From: JAEUIG01 sp046349775 | GTDB taxonomy: Bacteria > Planctomycetota > Planctomycetia > Planctomycetales > Planctomycetaceae | Direction: 5' to 3' | NCBI GenBank assembly: GCA_046349775.1 | Contig: JAXMBS010000070.1 | Span: 1-28,696, forward strand | Length of the DNA stretch: 28,696 bases | Part shown: piece after piece, positions 1-8,761 of the stretch | Numbering within the stretch: position 1 is the stretch's first letter | Layout: each line of letters starts with the position of its first letter | Translations under genes and position numbers: made by a program | Notes under the pieces: model-generated | What the model saw: the letters and a program-made list of their open reading frames with translations, nothing else | Database searches by the model: none | Told to the model about the DNA's origin: nothing

Positions 1-2
1 AC

Positions 3-359
3 CGGCTGAATCTGTCGCGGCTGGTCGACACCTGGAGCCAGCTGGGAATCCAGCTGCATGTGACGCTGGCGCTGCCGTCGCAAGACTCTGCCGATCCACT
101 GGCGCACCCTGATCTGGAAGTGGACGAACTGCTGGACGGAGACGCCTGGACCGAGCCGCGTCAGGCGGAGATTGCAAATGATTTCGTGCAATTGCTGACG
201 GCGAAGCCGTCGGTCACCGGTGTATTCTGGTCACACTTTCATGACGCGCTGCCGCACCGATTTCCTAACGCGGGACTGGTCGACGCGGACGGTCGCATCA
301 AGGCCGCGGCATCGGCGTTCTGGCATGACCCCGGTACGACGACGGAACTGCTCAAATAG
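3..359 (+). CDS. GH10-like glycoside hydrolase, C-terminal part (5' end outside window)
   Basis: The reading frame is open from the left edge of the window to a TAG stop, so the gene is truncated on the 5' side. The in-frame ATG at 60 lies inside the protein and is not a convincing start. The visible 118 residues read like the last strands of a (beta/alpha)8 glycoside hydrolase of the GH10 xylanase type. A 'W..LGIQLHVTLALPS' strand is followed by a QAEIANDFVQLL helix, then 'VTGVFWSHFHDA' and 'FPNAGLVDADGRIKAA', which matches the GH10 terminal pattern of strand, W, D and G-x-x-K. Family members hydrolyse beta-1,4-xylan or related polysaccharides, usually outside the cytoplasm. The catalytic glutamates would lie upstream of or near the window edge and cannot be checked. 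The substrate is therefore not known and the family call is an inference from the C-terminal pattern only. Confidence 0.6.
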   Translation, partial: RLNLSRLVDTWSQLGIQLHVTLALPSQDSADPLAHPDLEVDELLDGDAWTEPRQAEIANDFVQLLTAKPSVTGVFWSHFHDALPHRFPNAGLVDADGRIKAAASAFWHDPGTTTELLK

Positions 360-633
360 GTGTGGGAGTTGGCCGGGGGGGAGCGGACCGGCGGCGGCAG
401 AACCGGAGCAATGCGTAATCGCGGCGCGACCGGCACTGGTGGCTGGGACTTGCGGGGTTGGCGGCATCCTCTGTAACCTCTGTGAACGGCAGAGTCTGGC
501 CAACCTGCGGAACTGACGCGGTTTTGCCGGAATCTGCCCATACGCAGCCAAGAAATATTGAAGCAGGTTTGCTGCTCAAGGAAGATGAGGACCGCCGCTA
601 GGCACTTTGCATCCCAGGAAGGACACCATCAAC

Positions 634-867
634 ATGATCTCTTACGACGCCGGCCGTCTCGACCTGTGTGAGTCCCCGGAACTCCCTGAACGCACGCTGG
701 TCGCGCCGCTTACCGTGGTCCGCGAGATTCGCGCCCTCCTGGGACTGATTGACGTCGACATCCGCATCGGTTCGGGCGACGCCGTGTTTGTGTCGTCGGA
801 CCTGTACGCTGCGTTCAGCGAATGGGATGAGCGGCAGCGGAACGAAGAAGGCTTCGAACTCAATTGA
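634..867 (+). CDS. Small conserved-looking hypothetical protein (77 aa)
   Basis: I do not recognise this protein. I chose ATG 634 because AGGAAGGA lies about 10 bases upstream. A TTG at 607 in the same frame would add nine residues but has no better ribosome binding site. The product is acidic and soluble, with no signal peptide or membrane segment. It has a central 'TVVREIRALLGLIDVDIRIGSGDAVFVSSDLYAAF' type alpha/beta stretch (given here only as its gist at residues 27-61) and an acidic, charged tail. A terminator-like hairpin follows the stop by 35 bases, which supports a monocistronic unit. Codon use resembles its neighbours. No function can be inferred. Confidence 0.6.
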   Translation: MISYDAGRLDLCESPELPERTLVAPLTVVREIRALLGLIDVDIRIGSGDAVFVSSDLYAAFSEWDERQRNEEGFELN

Positions 868-902
868 ACTGCGGTGGTGACGCGGTTGTCAGCAGAATCT
901 CA

Positions 903-938
903 ACGGCCGGCGGTGAAGACCGTCGGCCGTTTGCGTTT
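903..938 (+). terminator. Probable intrinsic terminator after the 77-aa gene
   Basis: A 12-bp stem (903-914 with 919-930, one G-T wobble) closes a GAAG tetraloop and is followed by TTGCGTTT. It lies between the convergent genes ending at 867 (plus) and 1028 (minus). The T-run is interrupted, so efficiency is uncertain. Confidence 0.6.
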
Positions 939-1027
939 GGCGACGCAAATTCCGATTGGTGCCGGCCGTGTTGATTGCGAACGCAGGGCACGAGCGGCTC
1001 GGCGTGAGCCTCGCCCTCACGGGCGCG

Positions 1028-1387
1028 TCAGCGCGACCGGCGGAATTCGGGAAGCGGGTAGTCGCTGATCGCCGGTCGCGTCGGCATCTGCTGAAGTTCC
1101 TGCAGTCGCCGCCAGCCGCGCGTGACGAGTTGCTCGCGGCGCGCGACGTCGTCCGGGCTGAGTTCCTGCTTGGCGAATAGTCCCGTCACCTGGACCGTTG
1201 CGAACTCCGGATCGACGACGAACTGAGCCAGCGTCGGGTTGCAGCAGAGATGGCGCTCCGGCGAGGACATCAACTCGCGGGCGTCAATCTCGCCGATGAC
1301 GAAGCGCAAATAGAGATCGCTGTCGGAGATGTCGGCGACGTCCCGTCCACAAACCTCGCAGAGGTAGCCGGTCTCGCACTTTGCCAT
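1028..1387 (-). CDS. Hypothetical protein with N-terminal Cys-x2-Cys (zinc-ribbon-like)
   Basis: This is a 119-aa soluble protein that I do not recognise by name. It opens with MAKCETGYLCEVCGRDV, giving C4, C10 and C13. A second pair of adjacent cysteines sits near residues 48-49 (HLCCNP). This spacing would allow a metal site, but it is not a textbook zinc finger. The remainder is charged and helical, ending in a basic tail. ATG 1387 is the natural start because the cysteine motif follows at once. The broken EthD gene ends just upstream on the same strand, so the two may be co-transcribed. No membrane segment or signal peptide is visible. The metal-binding role is an inference from the cysteines only. 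Confidence 0.65.
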   Translation of the reverse strand: MAKCETGYLCEVCGRDVADISDSDLYLRFVIGEIDARELMSSPERHLCCNPTLAQFVVDPEFATVQVTGLFAKQELSPDDVARREQLVTRGWRRLQELQQMPTRPAISDYPLPEFRRSR

Positions 1388-1398
1388 TGTGGATGAAT

Positions 1399-1764
1399 TC
1401 AGGGGGCGTGAATCGGGAGTGAGGGATGGCGATCAATCCAGTTGGAATCCGGATCAATACCTCCTCGTCGTCGTAGAAAAACGTGGGCGCCACCGGTGGC
1501 GAAGTTGGGGACGTCAGCGACAGGCGTGCGGGCCTTCAGGGCTGTCGAGGATCGCCTCCGTGCCGCGGCCCGTGAAGGGGCGTAGAGGCCGACGATCGCG
1601 TAGTACGGCGGTCGCTCACCCAGCGCAGCCGCCTGGCATTTGCCGATCGTCCAACCCTGAAAGGCCACGCATCCGCTTGGCCACCGGAATGTGGACCGCG
1701 ATGCGTAGCGATCGAACTCGGCTGGATCGGCCGGATGGCCGTAGAGGACTGTCAGTCGGGTCAG
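1399..1764 (-). pseudogene. EthD-family (dimeric alpha/beta barrel) protein, frameshifted
   Basis: No single frame is complete, but joining frames gives a protein of about 105-115 residues typical of the EthD family. It starts 'LTRLTVLYGHPADPAEFDRY', continues in a second frame with 'VHIPVAKRMRGL', returns for 'GWTIGKCQAAALGERPPYYAIVGLYAPSR', and ends in a third frame with 'FFYDDEEVLIRIP'. EthD proteins are small dimeric ferredoxin-like folds of the Dabb superfamily. Their reactions are mostly unknown; the founding member is needed for ethyl tert-butyl ether degradation. At least three single-base frame changes lie near 1715, 1675 and 1495. The codon at the expected start reads CTG, perhaps a damaged ATG. 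I cannot tell sequencing error from real inactivation; the window-wide pattern favours error. Confidence 0.6.
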
Positions 1765-1862
1765 CGTGCTGCCTCACCGAAGGATGAATCGACTTGCCGG
1801 CACCAAACGCACACAGGCGAGACCGCATGTCGCGGAATCGACGTGCAGTCTATCACGACCAT

Positions 1863-2944
1863 TCAGAAGAGTCGCAATTGTCCGAGGCTGGATTGGCGGC
1901 TGGAACTGTGAGACGTCCAGCGGCGGCGGCGGTTGATCCAGGCCGAGTTTCCGTCGGAAGACGTTGAATGACTGCTGGATTTGTCCGGCAATCTGGCCGT
2001 ATGCCCCGGAATCGCTGACCCCATTCCGAGTTGCTGGAGCTGGCCGTGCCGCGCGTGGAACGAATCAGCGACTCAATCCGCTCGGCGCAGGCCGGCTGCG
2101 TCCTCGCGCGAGCCAGTCGAGGAAAATCGGTTTCACGGCGTAGGGCAGCCGTAGCAGGATGTAGCCTGCGGAGCGGGCTCCGGGCATCGGCGCCGCCTGG
2201 AGGATGGCCGGGATCTCGACGTCGTTCAGTCCCGGGGATGATTGGGGCGACCATAAAGCGCGTGGGGACACCGGCGTCGCTGAGTTGTTTCACGTTCGAG
2301 GCGCGCCTGCGGGCGGCTTGAAAGCGCGGCTCCAGGTCGGCGACGAGTTCGGGCCGCAACGTGGTGATGTTGATCGCGACTGCCACGAGATTCCAGCGCG
2401 GCCATTTCGGCGAGGAGGTCCAAACGCGCGTGACGAGGGCGTTCTTCGTGACGATCGTAACGGCCGTCATGCGGCGAGGGCCAACCCAGGCAGAAGCGCG
2501 CGTGATCCGGAATTGCCGTTCCGCTGGCTGATAACAGTCGGTGACGCCGGAGAGCATGATCGGCTCGGGCGTGTAAGTTGCCGCGAGCCAGCCAGTTCGC
2601 GCAGCAGCGATGCGGCGGCGTGCTTCACGAAGACTTTTTCCTCGAAATCGAGTCCGGCACTGGGCCGAGATACTCGTGCGTGGGCGGAAGCGTAACAGTA
2701 CGCAACCGTGCTGGCAACCGCGGTACGGATTGAGGCTGTAACGGAAGTTGAGGTCCGGGCTGTCGTTCTCGCTGATGATCGAGCGGGACGCATCCGGCAG
2801 ATAGACGGTTCGCGAAACCGCCAACTCTGCAAGCAACTCAGGTTCGTCGGCGAAGTGCTCGTAGTCGGCATGTGCGTGCGTCTCGCCGAATCGATTCGGC
2901 GGCCGGAGTGCAGAGCCGCGGCCTCTGGGCGACAGAGTGGACAT
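1863..2944 (-). pseudogene. PA0069-family radical SAM protein, frameshifted
   Basis: Joined frames reproduce a PA0069-type radical SAM protein of about 360 residues. The N-terminus has 'GRGSALRPPNRF' and 'ISENDSPDLNFRYSLNPYRG'. The iron-sulfur motif Cx3CxxC is split by a missing base: CQHGC is in one frame and YCY in another, near 2700. Downstream segments include 'SAGLDFEEKVFVKH', 'IMLSGVTDCYQPAERQFRIT', 'IVTKNALVTR', 'VPTRFMVAPIIPG', 'GARSAGYILLRLPYAVKPIF' and the usual ending 'GQLRLF' with stop TGA at 1863-1865. I chose ATG 2944, 10 residues before the family motif, although an upstream in-frame ATG exists. Family members are SplB-like radical SAM enzymes with no assigned substrate. At least five frame changes are needed. 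The motifs are well preserved, which argues that the functional gene is intact in the organism. Confidence 0.75.
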
Positions 2945-3240
2945 ACCTGAGCGGAAAACCGTCACGAGGCTGACGTACGGAACAAGAGTATAGTTCATTG
3001 CAGAATGAGTCACGAGCGTGGACTCGGCAGGGAAAACCAAAATCGCCGGCCAATTCATCAGAACACCCTTTGACACCCTGAGAGGCGCGGTTTACCCTGA
3101 GATCGCCGGTTCGCGGATTCCCGCACGCCGGCCGCGGCCCACGATCACATCCTGCTGCCGTGAGGACGGAGCCTGCGGGTCGGCTTTGTTTCCTGCGGTA
3201 TCACGACCCGGCCCCCCACGCCAAACAGCGGAGGTGGAAC

Positions 3241-3600
3241 ATGTCGCGGCTCACTTGTCCCGACGTCGACGTCGATCTGCGCAAATGCTGCGAGTTCGAG
3301 TACATCCTGATCGGCGACCTGCGCGATCTGCTGGAAAGCGAGCCGTCTGACGAAAACTGCCGGTGGATGTCAGCGGTTCTGGACGCGCTGCTCGACACAC
3401 TTCCCAAGGAATTTGCGCTGAAGTCGCAAGACGGCTATCTGTCACACGTCCTGGATGAGTATCCCAACTGGGACTCGGCGGTCGAACGGCTGCGGTTGCA
3501 GCATGTCGGCTGTATCGCCGAGCCGACCGAACTGCGGACGTGGATTGTGGCACATACCCAGTGGCTATGGGCTGGCGTCGCGGCTGCGACCGGAACTTGA
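3241..3600 (+). CDS. Small helical hypothetical protein, C-terminus probably frameshifted
   Basis: ATG 3241 has a GGAGGT ribosome binding site eight bases upstream and is clearly the start. The first 105 residues are coherent: an acidic, all-helical protein with a C-x22-CC pattern at the N-terminus and 'YLSHVLDEYPNWDSAVERLRLQH' in the middle (residues 65-87). I do not recognise a named family; the histidine/aspartate-containing helices loosely recall small four-helix bundles such as hemerythrins, but the ligand pattern is not demonstrable. After 'WIVAHTQWLW' the frame runs into a stop at 3600. Sequence in the next frame reads 'LASRLRPELEAWIGRVQRAAT', followed in a third frame by 'ALTLEVGAGD'. 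The natural protein therefore probably extends to about 3690. It converges with ppk1 on the opposite strand. Confidence 0.65.
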   Translation: MSRLTCPDVDVDLRKCCEFEYILIGDLRDLLESEPSDENCRWMSAVLDALLDTLPKEFALKSQDGYLSHVLDEYPNWDSAVERLRLQHVGCIAEPTELRTWIVAHTQWLWAGVAAATGT

Positions 3601-3726
3601 GGCTTGGATCGGGCGCGTTCAGCGTGCTGCAACAGGCGGAGCGGGATCTCGACCGTGTCCGCCCTGACGCTGGAGGTCGGCGCCGGCGACTGGAGTGGCG
3701 TCCGCTGCCGGCGGTTGACTGCGTTG

Positions 3727-5827
3727 CTATTCTCCGGCCGGTGCGGTTCGAAGACGGTGGCCCGTTCCCGCTCGGCAGCGGCGACGGCCTGCACGGCGTC
3801 TTCAAACAGTTTCGTGCCCGCACCGGTTCACTGTCGTCGGGGTGCAGCCGCTCGTGGGAACCGTCAGCCAGCAAGCGGGCGCGCTTTGATATTGTCGCTG
3901 AAGTAGACTTCGAGGGGCGCGGAGCAGTCGTTGCCGGCAGGCGGGGTCTTCGACCGGAATCAGTAACGGCTGCCGGTCCAGATGCGCGGGCATCCAGTCA
4001 GCGCTCGAAATCAACACGCGCTCCTCGCCGCCGTGATGAAACGCGAAGATCCGCGCGTGCTCGAGGAAGCGGTCGATGATACTGACAACCTGAATGTTCT
4101 CGCTGAGACCCGGCACGCCGGGGGCGCAGGCAGCAAATGCCGCGGACGTTCAGCTTGATGTCGACCCCGGCCTGCGAAGCGGCGTACAGCGCATCGATCA
4201 GCCGCGTATCGACCAGTGCATTGACCTTGCCGAAAATCCGCGCGGGGCGTTTGTCGAGCGCCAGCTCGGTCTCGGTGCGGATCAGTTCCAGCAACCGATC
4301 GCGCAAGCCGAAGGGAGCGGCCTCCAGTTTGCGGTACTTCTGCGGCTGCGAGTACCCGGTGACGGCGTTAAAGAACGCGGCTGAGTCGGCGCCCAGGTCG
4401 CCGTCGGCGGTGAAGAAGCTGACGTCGCTGTAGATCCGGGACGTCGTTTCGTTGTAATTGCCCGTGCCGAAGTGGACGTAGCGCTGGATGCCCTGCGGCT
4501 CGCGGCGTACCACGAGACACAGCTTGGCGTGCGTTTTGAGGCCTTTGACGCCGTAAATCACCTGCGCCCCGGCCTGTTCGAGTTGCCGCGCCCAGGCGAT
4601 ATTGCGGGCTTCGTCGAAGCGCGCTTTAAGCTCCACCACGGCTGTCACGTGTTTGCCGCGCTCCGCCGCACGGCGCAGTGCGGCTACGATCGGGCTGTCG
4701 CGGCTGGTGCGATACAAAGTTTGCTTGATGGCCAGGACGTCGGGATCTCGCGAGGCCTCATCAATGAACCGGATCACCGGTTCAAAGCTGTCGTAGGGAT
4801 GGCACAGCAGGACGTCCTGGGCGCCGATCGTTTCGAACAGCGTGCGGTCCGACGGGACAGCGGGCGACGGCTGCGGCGGCCAGGCTTCGTACTTGAGCGC
4901 GTCGAAGCCCGGTCGGTCCGCAAACTGAAACCAGGCCGAAAGGTCGACCGGTCCTGCGAGCGAGAGCACGTCGGCGGGTTCGACGCAGACGGCCTCCTGG
5001 AGAAACCGCGACAACGTCGAACTCGCCCGCGCGTCGATTTCCAGTCGCACACAATCGGCGAGGCGGCGCTCGTCGAGCACGACCTCCATTTCCGCGAGCA
5101 GATCAGCGGCCGAATCTTCGCGGACACTGACGTCGGCGTTGCGCGTCATGCGAAACGGGACGCACTCGGCGACTTCTTCGCCAGTGAAGAACCGGTCGAC
5201 ATGCAGAGCCGCCAGGTCCTCCAGCAGCAGGTAGCATTCTCCCCCCTCTCCGGGTACGGAGACAAACCGCGGCGTTCCCGGGCCGAGCGGCAGGACCGCA
5301 TACCGCACTTCATCGGGCGCCTCAGCTGTGGCTTTGAGCCGGACGCAGAGACTCAGCATCTGATTCGGGAGCAGCGGAAAATCGTCGGCGGCCGTGACGG
5401 CCATCGGGGTGAGGATGGCGTAGACCTCGCTTTCAAAGACCTGCCGCACGTGGCGACGCTGCGCCGTGGTGAGTTCGTCCGGATGCAATCGCCGCAAGCC
5501 GGCGGCCGCCAGTTGCGGTTCGAGATCCTTTAGAAAACATGCGTACTGGTCCTGCACCATCTGCACGACGCGGGCCCGCACCACCTGCAGTTGCTCGACG
5601 GGGGTCAGACCGGACGGATCGGGACGGGCGCTGCTCTGACTGGCGAGATGCTGCAGTCCCCCCACGCGCACCCGGTAGAACTCGTCCAAGTTCGACGCCG
5701 TAATCGCGAGAAACTTGAGCCGCTCCAGCAGCGGCACGCTGGGGTCAAGCGCTTCGTCCAGGACACGCTGATTGAACTCGAGCCAACTCAGTTCACGATT
5801 CAGATACTGGGACGTGGAGGTCGTCAT
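3727..5827 (-). CDS. ppk1: Polyphosphate kinase 1, frameshifted in the C-terminal domain
   Basis: This enzyme reversibly transfers the gamma-phosphate of ATP to polyphosphate. The N-terminus 'YLNRELSWLEFNQRVLDEA' (residues 8-26) is diagnostic. A phospholipase-D-like core carries 'KTHAKLCLVVRRE', whose His433 corresponds to the autophosphorylated histidine (E. coli His435), followed by 'YVHFGTGNYNETTSRIYSD'. The first 570 residues are in one frame. Near 4118 the frame changes and the rest continues as 'SENIQVVSIIDRFLEHARI' (second conserved histidine) and 'GGEERVLISSADWM'. A further change near 3920 leads to 'SHERLHPDDSEPVRA' and 'AAAERERATVFEPHRP'. A TAG at 3727-3729 in the adjacent frame would give a length of about 700 residues, the usual family size. 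Both catalytic histidines are present, so the gene is probably functional in the organism. It stands alone and diverges from the membrane-protein gene at 6027. Confidence 0.93.
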
Positions 5828-5982
5828 GCTGCCCGGATGTTACGATACTTCCGGCCGTTTTCGGCGGCCGAGGATGTTGAGGCCTCGATAGTATCGGAGA
5901 GGAGTGCGGCCGTCTTGTCCAGGTCGAGCGTCCCGAACGGTGAATTGGACAGTCCGAACGTTCACACGTTGTGTTAAGAAAC

Positions 5983-5995
5983 GTCCCGGACACTT
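5983..5995 (+). repeat. GTCCCGGACACTT core, single copy of a dispersed motif
   Basis: This 13-base core in the ppk1/6027 divergent intergenic region matches, with one or two differences, two opposed copies at 26529-26543 and 26586-26598. In both places the motif lies just upstream of a plus-strand membrane-protein gene. Three occurrences are suggestive but too few to define a family from this window alone. Confidence 0.35.
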
Positions 5996-6026
5996 CCGGC
6001 AGCGCGGACCAAAATGGGTTGAATTC

Positions 6027-6542
6027 GTGGGACCGTCGCTCATCGCCTGGACGGCGCGCGCCGCCGTTGTCTGCTGGATCGCGCGGTTTGCGGCGTCGTA
6101 CGCGCGAGGCAACGTGGGATGCTTCCGCCTGGAAAGCCTGCTGTACGGGCTGGGCTGGCTGCTGCTCGTGGCGCACACACTCTGCGCCTTTCACTTCGAG
6201 CACCATTGGAGCCATGCCGCAGCGGTTGCGCACACGGCGCGGCAGACGGCAGAAATCGTCGGCTGGAACTGGGGGGGCGGGCTGTATGTGAACTACGTCA
6301 CCATCGCGCTGTGGGGCGTCGACCTGGTCGTTCAGAGCGTGTGTCGACGTCTCGGACGACTGCCGCGACGCTGGTGGACTTGGCTCGCGAATGGCGGGAT
6401 CGGCTTTGTGATGCTGAACGCCACGGTCGTGTTCGGGCCTCGCGGCTGGCGTGTCGCCGGTCCGCTGATGGCACTGTCCGCATGCGCCATCCGCCGGTCG
6501 TTGCGGTCGAAGTATGCCGGCGGCACGACGGCGAATGCGTGA
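6027..6542 (+). CDS. Histidine-rich integral membrane protein, unknown function
   Basis: The frame is open further upstream, but the upstream part is basic and non-membranous and overlaps the intergenic region. I chose GTG 6027, after which a hydrophobic protein of 171 residues starts immediately ('VGPSLIAWTARAAVVCWIARF'). About four membrane helices are visible, near residues 3-22, 30-50, 75-98 and 125-155. Helix two and the following loop hold an unusual histidine cluster: 'AHTLCAFHFEHHWSHAAAV' followed by 'AHTARQT', seven histidines in about 25 residues. This could bind heme or metal, but nothing proves it. A 'GGGLYVNYVTIALWGVDLV' helix follows. I do not know a named family. There is no RBS of note and no partner gene; the methyltransferase downstream is convergent. 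Confidence 0.65.
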   Translation: MGPSLIAWTARAAVVCWIARFAASYARGNVGCFRLESLLYGLGWLLLVAHTLCAFHFEHHWSHAAAVAHTARQTAEIVGWNWGGGLYVNYVTIALWGVDLVVQSVCRRLGRLPRRWWTWLANGGIGFVMLNATVVFGPRGWRVAGPLMALSACAIRRSLRSKYAGGTTANA

Positions 6543-6630
6543 TCACCACGGACATTGACGCCGAGTTACCTCGCCCTACGCATCGCGAAGGGCGTCCCAC
6601 TCTCTGGCCTCTGACTTCCGGTGGCCGATC

Positions 6631-7635
6631 TCAGGCCGGGGTCGACTCGATGACGCTGATTTCGGTCTTGGTCGGCACGATCCGCGTCAGTTGAAAGCCA
6701 GCCGCCGCGAGCAGCGACTGATACTCGTCGCGCGTCCGCTCCTTGCCTCCCGGAATCGCGAGCATCGTGAGATCGAGGAACTTCGCGCTGAAGGGATCGT
6801 TGCCGGGAGGAATGACGGATTCGATCAGCAGGAGTCGTCCCTGGGCTGGAATCCGGCGGCGAATACAGCGCAGGATCGTCTGCGATTGCTCGTCATTCCA
6901 GTCGTGGATGATGTGCCGCATCATATAGGTGTCGGCGTCGACGGGCACTTCTATGAAAAAGTTGCCGCCGATGCACTCGCAGCGTGCGGCCACTCCGGCG
7001 GCTGCCATCGCCGAGCGCGCGTTCTCGACGACGTGCGGCAGATCGAACAGGACGCCGCGCAGGCTCGGATGCGCCTGAAGCACGGCCGTCAGGTTGGAAC
7101 CGTTGCCGCCACCGACATCCGCCAGGACCTTAATTCCGGAAAAGTCGTACGCGGCGATGACGGCGGCGGTCTCGCGCCCGTGAATTCCGACCATGGCGCC
7201 GTCGAAGATGCGCGCCTGTTCCGGATGCTCGGCCAGCCAGTCGAAGACCGGCTTTCCGAAGCGATGGTCGAAGGCGGTGCGGCCGGTCCGCACGCTGTAC
7301 AGCAAATCGCCCCAGGCTTGAAACTGTTCGCCTCCCGCCATGCGCGCGAGCGAACGCTGCGAGCCAGGGACGTCGCTGCGCAGCAATTCTGCCAGCGGCG
7401 TCAGGCCGAACATCCGCGGGGCGACTTCGTTGAAGATGCCGAGGCTCGCCAGCGCGCGCAACAATCGAAACAGCGCGTCCTCGTTGGTCTGCGTGGCCTG
7501 CGCCAGCGCGTTGACCTGCTGCGGACCGTCTCGCAGCAGATCGGCGATACCGAGTTCGGCGGCGACGTAAACCGCCTGCGAATGCCAATAGGCGGTGATG
7601 ATCTGGCCGAGTTCCGCAGCAGCGGGAAGTGACAT
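6631..7635 (-). CDS. SAM-dependent O-methyltransferase (plant/CrtF type, PF00891-like)
   Basis: This 334-residue protein has the two-part structure of the acetylserotonin/hydroxyneurosporene O-methyltransferase class. Residues 5-85 form a winged-helix dimerisation domain ('ITAYWHSQAVYVAAELGIADLL', then 'EDALFRLLRALASLGIF'). The catalytic Rossmann domain has motif I 'VLADVGGGNGSNL' at 170-182 and 'GVLFDLPHVVENAR' at 194-207. The sequence 'MRHIIHDWND' carries the conserved catalytic histidine (His244) and is followed by the 'LLLIESVIPPG' strand. Length and motif order match the family. Members methylate a hydroxyl group on small aromatic, polyketide or carotenoid substrates in the cytoplasm. 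The substrate here cannot be inferred because no biosynthetic cluster surrounds the gene. The frame is fully intact, and the gene is followed about 110 bases upstream on the same strand by the DUF1080 gene. Confidence 0.9.
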   Translation of the reverse strand: MSLPAAAELGQIITAYWHSQAVYVAAELGIADLLRDGPQQVNALAQATQTNEDALFRLLRALASLGIFNEVAPRMFGLTPLAELLRSDVPGSQRSLARMAGGEQFQAWGDLLYSVRTGRTAFDHRFGKPVFDWLAEHPEQARIFDGAMVGIHGRETAAVIAAYDFSGIKVLADVGGGNGSNLTAVLQAHPSLRGVLFDLPHVVENARSAMAAAGVAARCECIGGNFFIEVPVDADTYMMRHIIHDWNDEQSQTILRCIRRRIPAQGRLLLIESVIPPGNDPFSAKFLDLTMLAIPGGKERTRDEYQSLLAAAGFQLTRIVPTKTEISVIESTPA

Positions 7636-7748
7636 GGGGTGATCGTTTTTCTGTGTTCGGTTTTCAGTGGCAACCGGTTAAACGACAGAACGCTTCGCCC
7701 ACCGGACTGTTCCCACTCTTCGTACCTTTCGAACTCTTCGCACTCCCG

Positions 7749-8486
7749 TCAGGGCAGCTCTCGAATCCGCAGGTTTCGAAACTCGACGGGAGCGCCTTCG
7801 GATTCCAGGCACAAGAAACCGGTGCGCGGTTCGCAGTTCGTGCCGCCGGAGACTTCTTCACCGTTCACCCAGAGCCTGACTTCGCCGTTGATGGCGCGGA
7901 CGTAGTAATGGTTCCACTCGTCGACTCCCTTGCTCAGCTGCTTGCGCGGGAAACTGCGCTTGCCGTCGGGAGCGACCGGTGGAAAAGGGGTCATCGTGGA
8001 CTTGCCGACCGGGAACACGTCGCCATGGCAGGTGAACCACTCCGCCAGCTTGCCGGTTTGTTTCTTGTACAGTTCCGTAAAGCCCAGATCGAGCACCTGG
8101 ACCTCGATGCCCCCCGGCGGCAACGTGCCGGGCTGGAGGTCCGTGAGCGCCTCGGGGGAGGCCCACACAAAGACGCCGGAATTGCCCCCCGCGCGCCGGT
8201 GCCGCCATTCGACGACGAGTTCGAAGTTCGTCACCGGCTGTTTCGTCTTCATCACGCCGACCGGCTGGCCGGTGCAGTGGATTTCGCCGTTGGGAAAGGT
8301 CCAGGTGTCGGCGGCGCAGTTGACGTTTTCAAAGTCGGCCTCGCCGAGGGCGCGCCAGCCGGGACCGGTGCCGTCGATCGTCGCCTTGGGAAGCTGAGGC
8401 TCGTTCGCCGCGGCGACCGCACAGAGCGAGAGAATCAGTCCGCCGGCCAGGCCCCAGGACGTACGGCAAGTTGCAGTTGAGGTCAT
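7749..8486 (-). CDS. Secreted DUF1080 protein (3-keto-disaccharide hydrolase family)
   Basis: The 245-residue product begins with a signal peptide (hydrophobic core 'WGLAGGLILSLCAVAAA', probable cleavage after residue 27) and is preceded by an AAGGA ribosome binding site. The mature part is one concanavalin-like jelly-roll domain. Typical DUF1080/PF06439 landmarks are 'FELVVEWRHRRAGGNSGVFVW' (residues 88-108), 'GIEVQVLDLG', 'GKLAEWFTCHGDV', 'WNHYYVRAINGEVRLWVNGE' and the ending 'IEFRNLRIREL'-like strand. Some members hydrolyse 3-keto-glycosides after oxidation of the sugar, and planctomycetes carry many paralogues of mostly unknown substrate. It probably acts in the periplasm. The frame is intact. 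No sugar oxidoreductase lies next to it, so the pathway is not shown by context. Confidence 0.9.
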   Translation of the reverse strand: MTSTATCRTSWGLAGGLILSLCAVAAANEPQLPKATIDGTGPGWRALGEADFENVNCAADTWTFPNGEIHCTGQPVGVMKTKQPVTNFELVVEWRHRRAGGNSGVFVWASPEALTDLQPGTLPPGGIEVQVLDLGFTELYKKQTGKLAEWFTCHGDVFPVGKSTMTPFPPVAPDGKRSFPRKQLSKGVDEWNHYYVRAINGEVRLWVNGEEVSGGTNCEPRTGFLCLESEGAPVEFRNLRIRELP

Positions 8487-8761
8487 ATCAAATCCTTGTG
8501 AGGACAGGGTTTCGTCCGGCGGCAGACGGATTGAAGTTCAGTGATCCGAGTCTGAGGACGCGTGCGGCGGGAAATTCGTCAAATCCGGCAAAACCGGCGC
8601 CATCGCTCAAGTCGTTATATCCGGCACGCCGATGGAATTCGACAAGGCACCGTGTCGACCCGTGCGCGGCGGGGGAAGGTGCTGACCACGGCAAGGGGGA
8701 CGAGCGGGACGGCGTCGGTCGCCACGGATCGACCGCAGTCCGCTCGGTGAACAGGACGTGC

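Noticed and set aside
4472..5533. Long plus-strand ORF (353 codons) opposite ppk1
   Set aside because: It is the antisense shadow of a well-conserved gene; the peptide is rich in Arg, Gly and His with no domain sense.
6691..7632. Long plus-strand ORF (313 codons) opposite the O-methyltransferase
   Set aside because: The minus strand encodes a complete methyltransferase with all motifs; the plus ORF is an artefact of high GC at third positions.
7629..8480. Long plus-strand ORF (283 codons) opposite the DUF1080 gene
   Set aside because: The DUF1080 protein with signal peptide on the minus strand explains the region fully.
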